This document shows positions 56,792-64,000 of a DNA stretch of 64,000 bases, one piece after another. Numbering within the stretch: position 1 is the first letter of the stretch; every line of letters starts with the position of its first letter. Source of the stretch: Saussurea involucrata (Eukaryota > Streptophyta > Magnoliopsida > Asterales > Asteraceae). The notes under the pieces are model-generated. The model searched no databases, was not told the DNA's origin, and saw only the letters and a program-made list of their open reading frames with translations. The position numbers and the translations under genes are program-made. The stretch is from assembly GCA_033807775.1 (NCBI GenBank), contig CM066314.1, positions 36,935,501 to 36,999,500 on the forward strand, written 5' to 3'.

Positions 56792-57586
56792 GTTGTTTAT
56801 GTAACATTAAATAATTGTTATTTTTAGTATTAACTTATTTTGTTAAAGTATTGTGATACAGTTACCGTTTACTTCATTTGGTTTTTGCTAATTTCATCTA
56901 TTTACTCAACTTTGAGTATCGATATCTCTTTCACACATACTCCATTTTGGACGCATTATATATCATTTCGAAGCTCTCATATAGGAGAACATAAACCTAC
57001 TAAAAGTTAGTTATATATAACACATATATATAAATTTAAATGCGTCCAAAGTTTAGTAAAACCCATATTTCCAACACCTAGTAAGTAGGTTTATGAAACT
57101 TGCGATAATCCTAATACATAGATTATTGGATGAACAAGCATTTATTTCTTGATTATTGGGGTATTGGTTCTTGTTGTCTGGAAGTGATTCATATGATGCA
57201 AAAATTGGTATCATGTAATGTAGAACAATATCTATATTATAGAAACTTGCATTTGATAGTACCATATAAATCTGATCTAAATTCTCATTAATTAGCTATG
57301 TTTGACTACTTAAAGACTAATTTTCTGCCTAATGAAAGACCTTTATTCAAGAGCAGACGAATATTGCAGTTACTTTTTCAGTGGAATCTTACAGGCTCTT
57401 TTCAAACGAATCTTGCAGTGAACTATTCAGACGAATCATGCAGGCAACTTTTTCAGACGAAATCTTTGACCATATCTGATGAAGAACATACATTTTCACG
57501 GCTATAAGTAGATGGCATGATGAAGTAGTAATTCACAACTTCCTATCTATCTTTTATACAAACACACTCTCGCTTTTTTTAACACA
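56792..57586 (+). other. Spacer between the two MULE genes
   Basis: AT-rich, no convincing ORF. GAATCTTGCAGTGAACTATTCAGACGAATCATGCAGG-type near-repeats at about 57360-57450 (TTCAGACGAAT, CTTTTTCAGACGAAA). TATA-like GGCTATAAGTAG near 57500 lies about 85 bases before the next ATG and may be its promoter. Confidence 0.5.
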
Positions 57587-58158
57587 ATGGATGGAGGTTC
57601 AAGATCAAGGGGAACAGGTCGGCGAATGTGGCTGGAACTTCACGTTCGGGAGCCTACCAACCACTGAACGACGGAGCTCGCCGGAGTACCTGGAAGGTAC
57701 CGGAAACAGACGAGGAGTGGACAAACTGTGGGCGAACTGCAGCCGATTTTCCATTCACGCCTGAGGAGGAAGCAGACTGGGAGATGGCATCCGACAATTA
57801 CTACTTCGATAATGGCATGAGAACCCCACCAATGTATGATTTTATGCCGACGGGTCTTCGACAAAGTCAACGAATTACTCTCGCAGTGCAAAAAGCCATT
57901 GATGAGGCGAACGCCGGTATCGAAAAGGTAAAGGGTATGTGGAACCATAACAGGGGGATTCAGCAGGGGAAAATGGAGTATCTAGCGGAGAAGAAACGAG
58001 AACTGGCCATGACTAGGGCTCACGTTCGGCAGCTGCAACGAGAGATTAAGGAAGCTGAAGAGGAACTAGAAGAACTCGAATCGGACTACATGGGAATGGA
58101 GGACGTGATCAAGGAAAAGGTTAACTTGATCACAGGACTCCAGGACGCCTTCCAGTAA
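57587..58158 (+). CDS. Coiled-coil ORF of unknown function inside the MULE
   Basis: I do not recognise the family. An open frame of about 176 residues ends at TAA 58156-58158. In its own frame it has only a GTG at 57628. The ATG at 57587 (MDGGSRSRGTG) is in another frame, and one missing base would join them, so a small indel near 57590-57625 is likely. The N-terminal half is rich in Thr, Pro and acidic residues (WKVPETDEEWTNCGRTAADF, FTPEEEADWEMASDNYYF). The C-terminal half is a long coiled coil (MEYLAEKKRELAMTRAHVRQ to VNLITGLQDAFQ). No catalytic motif, signal or membrane segment. By position it is an accessory gene of the MULE. Confidence 0.55.
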
Positions 58159-58171
58159 TAGATTTCTTTGT

Positions 58172-58360
58172 TTACATGCACTGTATCCGTTTCGGTTGGG
58201 AAGATGATTTGCAATACTCTGTAACTGCAAATACTTCAGCTCCAAACACACATGAATCATCATTCGCCAAATACCCATTTTCACAATTCTTAAATGAGTC
58301 CAGTGATACCAACTTGTCAAAACCCCATTTATAAACAATTCTACCTTCTCCTATTGCCAT
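58172..58360 (-). pseudogene. Captured MATH-domain fragment
   Basis: The minus-strand frame reads WGFDKLVSLDSFKNCENGYL and NDDSCVFGAEVFAVTEY, the typical centre of a plant MATH (TRAF-like) domain, from about 62 codons. Start and rest of any host gene are missing. It lies just inside the right end of the MULE, as expected for gene-fragment capture. It is antisense to the MULE's own genes. Confidence 0.75.
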
Positions 58361-58829
58361 TCACGATATCTATAAACACATTCAAATAATAATAATTTAA
58401 AACGATTTAATGAATTAGTTAATATATGATTATTATGTTAATGCGATAGGAGTGTAAAACAAAATTGAAAAAAAAAATAAGAGATGTACCATAAATTAAA
58501 TAATTAACTATAAGAGTATGAATTTTAAATATAAAAAATATTTTTTTTATGTAGTGTATAACTGTATATGATATATATTAAAATATATAAATCCAAAAAA
58601 ATTCAAGATTGGGCTCATTTCGAACGTATCGAAGAGACGATTATAATGGTGTAATTTGTTAAAATTAAAACGTATTTTTTTAACGTATTTTAGTTAATAA
58701 ACGATTATATGTGTTAAATGTAAAATTAAAATAATGAAAGTAAAAGGTATAAAGTAAATTTAGTAAATAAGTATAGGGGTTGAAAGTGTAACATTTTATT
58801 TTAAATTCATCAAATTGAAAGAAAGCGGG
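58361..58829. other. AT-rich subterminal DNA of the MULE
   Basis: Very AT-rich, with no ORF or clear repeat. It precedes the GC-rich right terminal region. Confidence 0.6.
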
Positions 58830-59134
58830 GGTGAACAGTGGGATTCTACGCGATCGCGGTTCAATTTTTCATAAATGGTCCCTGGAATTTTTCAAAAATG
58901 GTCCCTTGCAATTGAAAAGTCACAAAAAGTACCCCATCGCGGGATGTGCCCGCGATCGCGGGATTCCATTTTTCAAAAATGGTCCCTGCAAGTTTAAAAA
59001 AGTGTCAGAAATGGTCCCTGGCCCGCGATCGCGGGCTCCCATCGCGGAAAAGAGGGGTATTTTTGCAAACTGGGAGAGATTTTGGGTATTTTGGTATCAC
59101 TTGGTTTGACTTAGGGTATTTTAATTAATTTCCC
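58830..59134 (-). repeat. Right terminal region and inverted repeat of the Ulp1-MULE
   Basis: Holds two perfect CCCGCGATCGCGGG palindromes (58949-58962 and 59022-59035), the repeated phrase AAAAATGGTCCCTG, and then the inverted repeat proper ending AATTAATTTCCC at 59134. Confidence 0.85.
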
Positions 59135-59143
59135 TTTAAAATA

Positions 59144-60205
59144 TATAATTTAAAATGATAGGTTGGGTGGTTTTATTTTATAATCCTTTTAATTGTTTTT
59201 ATTTCCTTCTTTTTCCTCCTATATTTAAGAGAAAATTTTGAAAAAAAATATCATTATTTTCTTTGTGTGCATAATCTTGCAATGAATGATTTTGTTTTGA
59301 TCTAAAATGCACCTCTAGCTCAACATATGTATTGTCGGTTGATGATATATAAAGTCGTTTCTTGCCAAAAATGTACAACTTATTTTCCAATGTTGTCGAC
59401 ATTATGCATCAAACCCCATCCGGAGGATTTACAATACGTGTATGGCCACTGCTGTATGCATTAAGCATCCCTAAACTACTGTTTGACAGCTGCTGTATGA
59501 ATTAAGCTGCTGTTTGGCAGTGCTTAATCACCGCTGTGCTCAACATCGGCTCTTATGCGGCTGTTTGGTAAGATGCGATAAGGTGGTACGGGGTTGTTGT
59601 GGTTTTCTGATCGTACTCGTAGTGTAGGTTTACTTCTGGCAAGCTTTCGCTACTTGGATTTTTCGGTTTCTTGCGGCTCTGTTGTGGCCTTTTGAGTTTG
59701 TATACATCAAACTGTTCTGTAAGGTTCTTTTGGTGGTAATAAAGTGCTGCTCTTCTAAAAAAAGATACGTGTTAGTTAACAACTTAGATATATATAGAAA
59801 TGGCCATTTGATACCATTATATTTTCGGGTTTCGGCTAACATATACGAATACATTTCATCAAATTCGATATAAATGGAGATGATGCCATTTGGTTCATTA
59901 CTTTCCACACGGTCCTCCACATTATCATGCTGAATATAAGGGGGATTTATGGTATCTAAATACCTAAGGAGAAATCACGAAAATATATAGAATTCGTATT
60001 CAACCTATTGACATTGCTGCTCTTCCATAGAGGTTCTCTGATTGTTGAAAAGAAGAAAGTCAAACCAATCAGAGAACCTCATCTTTCAGAAAGATTCTTT
60101 CTCCATCCACGACCAATTGGAGAACCTGCCTCTGTTTTTATAGAGGGAGGTTCTCCGATCTGTACGTACCAATTACAACACCACAAATAAACTCTATTCT
60201 TATCA
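59144..60205 (+). promoter_or_regulatory. Upstream region of the ANTH gene
   Basis: No gene. 59505-59600 contains a MITE-like stretch (GCTGCTGTTTGGCAG, GCGGCTGTTTGGTAAG). Several copies of AGAGAACCT/AGGTTCTC words lie between 60020 and 60155 (for example AGAGGTTCTCTGATT and AATCAGAGAACCTC, forming a hairpin), probably in the promoter or leader of the ANTH gene. Confidence 0.5.
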
Positions 60206-62046
60206 ATGGGAATAAGTAAGTTCAGGAAAGCCATTGGAAAGGTGAAGGATCAAACCAGCATAAGCCTAGCCAAAGTTGCATCCTTTCCGGACCTTCGTGT
60301 TGCCATTGTGAAGGCCACCCGTCACAAAGCGTGCCCGGCAAAAGAGCACCACATTCAAGAAATCTTGAACCTAGCGGCCTACTCGCGCCAACATACCGCT
60401 TCTTGTGTCGAAGCCATCGCTCAACGACTCAGCAAGACGAAAGATTGGGTTGTGGCCTTAAAAGCACTCATCTTGATTCAACGCCTTATCCAGATAGACA
60501 ACCCCGTGGTCGAGCAAGGGATCTTCTTTACGACGAAGAATGGGACCCACATATTGGACATGTCGAACTTTCGAGATACCTCATGGGCGAAGTCGTGGGA
60601 TTATTCGGCATTCGTACGAAGCTACGCTTTGTATCTCCGTGAACAACTTGATCACCGGATGCAGGAGAGGAAGGCAAGGCATGATATGCTTTCTTATGAA
60701 GAGGATGAAGAACATGGTCCAATTAGCCCTAGAGCTATAATCGTTAGACCAACTCCGATCCGTGAAATGCAAAACAAGCAAATATACTCTCGAATCCAAC
60801 GGTTGATGAAGCTTCTTGATAGCTTTCTTGTTTGCCGACCTGCAGGTTAATTAATTCTTCATCATTCTTTAGTCATTAATTAAGGCTATGGTTTCCTTGA
60901 TCTTTTCAGGGTTTCTTTTCTTAATTTATTGTGGTTGCAAATGATGAATCAGGTGCTGCAAAGAATAGTAGAATTGTGGATATTGCTTTGTACCCAATTG
61001 TGAAACAAAGCTTCCAACTTTATTATGAGATGGAAGAGATGGTGACTGTCTTGATAGATCGATTCACAGAACTTGACGTTGCAGACTGCAAGAAGGTGTT
61101 GGAGATATTATGTCGAGTGGCAAAACAGTTTGAAGAACTTGATGCTTTTTACTACTGGTGCAGTGACGCCAGCATTGCAAGGACTTCCGATTATCCAGAA
61201 GTAGGCATTATTTCACAAAAGAAACTAGATGTAATGGAGGAGTTTATCCACGAGAAAGTAGAGATGGTGCAACAAAACAAGATTTATTATGAACCTAAAG
61301 ATCCTGAGCCAGAACCTAATATGGAACCCGAACAAGAACCAAAACCAAAGCCAAAGCCAAAGCCAAAGCCAAATGTGAATGCAACTGAAGCACTACTGCC
61401 ATTAACAACAGAAGGATTTGAAGAAGAAAAGAAAGAGAAAAAGAGTCAAGATATAGGTGATTTGTTGAACTTAGAAGATGATGATGATGTTGTTCCAAGT
61501 ATAGAAGAACATGGAGATAAACTGGCTTTAGCATTATTCGGCGATGTTCAGAAACCTGGAGCTCCGGCTGCATGGGAAGCTTTTAACGATCAATCCGGTG
61601 ATTGGGAAACGACTCTTGTTGAAACTACAAGCCAACTGTCGACACAACAACCATCACTTCCTGGTGGATTCAACACACTGATTCTTGATGGGATGTACCA
61701 GCAAGGAGCAACAACACAATCTGCAATGGTTAACTCCACCGGTAGTGCAAGTAGTGTTGCCTTTGGGTCCGCCGGAACGCCGGGAATGCTGGCATTACCG
61801 GGACCACCTTCCTCCCCAGGTGAAGACCCTTTCGCCACGTCTTTGGCAGTGGCGCCACCTTCATACGTGCAGATGTCTGATATGGAGAAGAAGCAAAGGT
61901 TATTAGTGGAAGAGCAGATGATGTGGCAACAATATAATCAAGTACAAGTAGGCTTGGGTAATTCATATTATTATAACCAATATCCATATAACATGACTGG
62001 TCACACATACCAACCATGTTATAATATGAATATGGTTGGTTACTAA
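60206..62046 (+). CDS. ANTH-domain clathrin assembly protein (AP180/CALM type)
   Basis: Two exons, 60206-60845 and 60953-62046, with GT-AG intron and consistent phase; 577 residues. The ANTH domain fills about residues 25-310: VAIVKATRHKACPAKEHHI (the Lys/His phosphoinositide-binding site), HTASCVEAIAQRL, DWVVALKALILIQRLI, FRDTSWAKSWDYSAFVRSYA, YEMEEMVTVLIDRF and KQFEELDAFYYWC. A Pro/Glu/Lys repeat follows, then an unstructured tail with DIGDLLNLEDDD (clathrin-box-like), SGDWE and a DPF motif (EDPFATS, AP-2 binding). Such proteins recruit clathrin and cargo at the plasma membrane and Golgi. Length and order resemble plant PICALM5-type members, but the subgroup is not certain. The gene is intact. 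Confidence 0.92.
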
Positions 62047-62940
62047 TTATATATAAAATGAGAGCTAGCCCAAGCATCACCCCTTGATTCAACCTTAAAA
62101 ATATGTACAGAAATTAAGGAGAAACAACACAAAAGTGTGTACTGTATAACAGTTTTATACATACTTATATAAATCTTCTTCTTTTATATGTTTTGTGTGT
62201 TGATGAACATATTAAATATTATCAACGACCATATATGGTAGAACAGCAATTAGCCGTTGAATCTGTGTATACATGAAGCAGTAAGGAATCGTACGGTTAA
62301 TAAGCTAAATGAAAAGAGGTATATATAACACCTTATGGATGTTTATATACGGGGAAAATATCCAAAATCAACATTTTGATGAAATTTTTTAAAAAAACAT
62401 ACAATTCTAGAAATAGAAAAACACAACTTGAATGGTCGAAAAAGACCATATGTCATGGAAGATCTTTTAATAGTCGGGCAGACCTACAGCCAGGGGCAGC
62501 GGAGTCCCGTGCACCCACTCATTCAAAAGTTGTAAGAAGAAATTTGTTTGGGGAACAAAAGGTGCATCCGTTAAAAATTAAGGGGCGATCTGGAATATTT
62601 GAGAAATGGCTGGGTTAAAGGTGTATACGAGACCAAATGAAATCTGATCCATTTTATAATCATTTATGAAATATGCAGTGATTAAACATGAATTCAAAGG
62701 TGGAGGACCAAAACTGTAATGTTTGATTTTTTTTAAGGGGGTGCTATGTTGGTGATTTTAGTGAAATCATCGGTCCATTTTGTGTAGTTGGATTCACAAA
62801 GGTAATAATGGGGTTGGTAGCTAAGCTATAACATGAGTTAGGAGGTGTGGAGTGCACACTCGTGTAAGCTAACTAGAACCCGGGATTGTTGGACGGTTAA
62901 AATCGACAAGTTACAAAGTGGTTTCTTGAGCTGGGCGTCG
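62047..62940. other. Downstream flank of the ANTH gene with small repeat debris
   Basis: Includes the ANTH 3' UTR. 62478-62600 resembles 39430-39530. No ORF with coding character. Confidence 0.5.
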
Positions 62941-62941
62941 G

Positions 62942-63115
62942 GGCCACTTGTGGCGCTACTTATCTAGCGCGGGAAGTAGCCCCAAGCTCTGGAATGTTGC
63001 CCGCGCTCCTTTTGGGGCTACTTATCTAGCGCGGGAAGTAGCGCCGGGCTCTGGAATGTTGCCCGCGCTCCTTTTGGGGCTACTTATCTAGCACGGGAAG
63101 TAGCGCCGACGTCAG
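62942..63115. repeat. 62-bp GC-rich tandem repeat with hairpin
   Basis: About 2.7 copies with period 62: GCTACTTATCTAGCGCGGGA begins at 62955, 63017 and 63079. Each has an internal inverted pair; the second and third are GGGCTACTT...AAGTAGCGCC types, and arms GGCGCTACTT and AAGTAGC are visible in the first. It is far more GC-rich than its flanks. Confidence 0.85.
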
Positions 63116-63464
63116 GGATGTTTTCTCACTTTGTAACTCCCGTTTTTTGTAACCGACGTCATTAAGTCCACAATCAAATCTCATTAAATGAGAGATTATT
63201 TCCTGGTTCAATACAATGTAGGTTACGATTCTCTAAAGGTGTATAAGTATGAATCGATTAGTGCCTTAATCGATACACCGAAACAAAGAGATTATCCCCT
63301 AGAGAATTTCGTGATACCCAGGCATATAGGGTCGAAATATCTCTTACGGAAAGCGAGCTCTCACGCGATCTCTGCGTTTATCCAAGTTATTCTACATCTA
63401 TTTCTCTCCCCAATTTTTGAATTCCTCCAACAATCGTAAGAGATATTTGCTTATCGCGAGAGAG
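63116..63464 (+). other. Leader-like DNA before the Copia gag
   Basis: No PBS and no clear LTR end found. GACGTC occurs twice (63109, 63147). Open in one frame from 63188, but without coding character. It may be the 5' leader or LTR part of the following element. Confidence 0.4.
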
Positions 63465-64000
63465 ATGGCGAATGATCAAACTATAAGAGACATGACTTCC
63501 AAGTTCACGAAACTTGAGAAGTTTGAAGGCGTGGACTTCCGTAGATGGCAGAAGAAGATGCACTTCTTATTGACAACTTTGAAGGTGGCGTATGTACTAA
63601 GCACCCCGATACCAGAGCTGATGGAGAACGAGACGTTGGAGGCTACCCGGCGTCGCAGCAAGTGGGAGAATGACGACTACATCTGTCGTGGCCACATCTT
63701 GAACGGTATGTGTGACTCTCTCTTCGATATCTATCAAAATGTGGAATCCTCCAAAGAGCTATGGGACTCTCTCGAGTCCAAATACATGGCCGAGGATGCT
63801 TCTAGTAAGAAGTTCCTCGTTAGTAATTTTAACAATTACAAAATGGTGGACTCAAGGCCGGTGATGGAGTAATACAACGAGCTCCTTCGCATTCTAGGCC
63901 AATATGCTCAACATGATATGAAGATGGACGAATCCATCTCCGTATCGAGCATTATTGATAAACTGCCCCCCTCTTGGAAAGACTTTAAACACATGTTGAA
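63465..64000 (+). pseudogene. Ty1/Copia gag, start only, cut by the window end
   Basis: ATG 63465 opens MANDQTIRDM and the conserved FEGVDFRRWQKKMHFLLTTL, then DDYICRGHILNGMCDSLFDI and AKELW-like SSKELWDSLESKYMAED, the usual Copia gag fold. A TAA (63870-63872) stands where Gln is normal (VME-stop-YNELLRILGQY), a single C-to-T change. The frame then continues to the window end (SSIIDKLPPSWKDFKHML). Its subgroup differs from the SIRE-type gag at 14334. Confidence 0.85.

Larger units (their letters stand above)
50190..59134 (+). mobile_element. 8.95-kb Ulp1-carrying Mutator-like element, TSD TTTAAAATA
   Basis: Terminal inverted repeats of about 120 bp start GGAAAATTAATTAAAATACC (left) and GGGAAATTAATTAAAATACC (right, complement). 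They continue through CCAAAA.TCTCTCCCAGTTT and a CCGCGATGG/GCGATCGCGG-rich part. Perfect 9-bp duplications TTTAAAATA (50181-50189 and 59135-59143) prove transposition of the whole unit. Cargo: an 11-exon DUF1985-Ulp1 gene, a coiled-coil ORF, a MATH fragment and large tandem repeats. No mudrA transposase motif was found. This matches the general description of Kaonashi-type (KI) MULEs that carry ULP-like genes. The family link needs a search. Confidence 0.9.

Noticed and set aside
50190..59134. CACTA element instead of MULE for the Ulp1 carrier
   Set aside because: DUF1985/Ulp1 genes also occur in CACTA elements, but the ends are not CACTA/TAGTG and the duplication is 9 bp, not 3 bp.

Overview
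This window is plant nuclear DNA, most likely from a eudicot with a large repeat-rich genome. The spliced genes have GT-AG introns. The ribosomal, clathrin-assembly, DUF4378 and GT14 proteins are plant types, and well over three quarters of the sequence is transposable-element DNA. The style of the repeats (a SIRE-type Copia with an env-like region, an Athila-type Ty3, and 1.1-kb elements with long terminal repeats containing GGTCCCTGTGGTT) would fit Asteraceae, but that is only an impression.

Layout, left half. Positions 1-893 are an inverted copy of 11757-12706. Between the two lie a decayed transposon-protein gene (894-1841), a 5'-truncated Ty3 chromovirus (about 2200-5463), a second copy of a block called X here (5469-6728), an LTR-PBS-gag remnant (6465-7090), an intact three-exon eL36 ribosomal protein gene (7454-7994), a 1.1-kb Mutator-like element (8600-9728, 9-bp target duplication) and a small gene of unknown function (10644-11066, minus). 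Block X reappears from 12479 and is split by later insertions up to 39398. Because 5469-6728 is an uninterrupted copy of X, the nest can be dissected: a 22-kb SIRE-type Copia (13289-35403, TSD GGGTG) sits in a short DNA element. The Copia carries a very young Athila-type gag-protease-only element (15039-21940, TSD CCATT). Further along, a 2.7-kb solo-LTR-like unit (36304-38973, TSD GAGAG) sits in another insertion.

Layout, right half. A DUF4378/TRM-like gene (minus, 40008-42888) has two MITEs, one inside the other, in an intron, and a one-base frameshift in a homopolymer. A GT14 (DUF266) glycosyltransferase gene (46734-47855) has a truncated upstream duplicate (43552-44427). A second 1.1-kb MULE follows (48021-49162). 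Then comes the most interesting object: an 8.95-kb MULE (50190-59134) with about 120-bp terminal inverted repeats and a perfect 9-bp duplication. It carries an 11-exon DUF1985-Ulp1 protease gene with its own TATA box, about 31 copies of a 48-bp minisatellite inside the first intron, tandemly duplicated mini-exons, a coiled-coil ORF and a captured MATH-domain fragment. I see no mudrA transposase in it. The window ends with an intact ANTH clathrin-assembly gene (60206-62046), a GC-rich 62-bp tandem repeat and the start of a Copia gag.

How things work together: the host genes (eL36, 10644-11066, DUF4378, GT14, ANTH) are islands with no functional linkage to each other. The rest is best read as layered transposition. 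The order of events is partly readable from LTR similarity (Athila-type about 3 differences per 1317 bp, Copia about 7-8 per 850 bp, both counted by eye).
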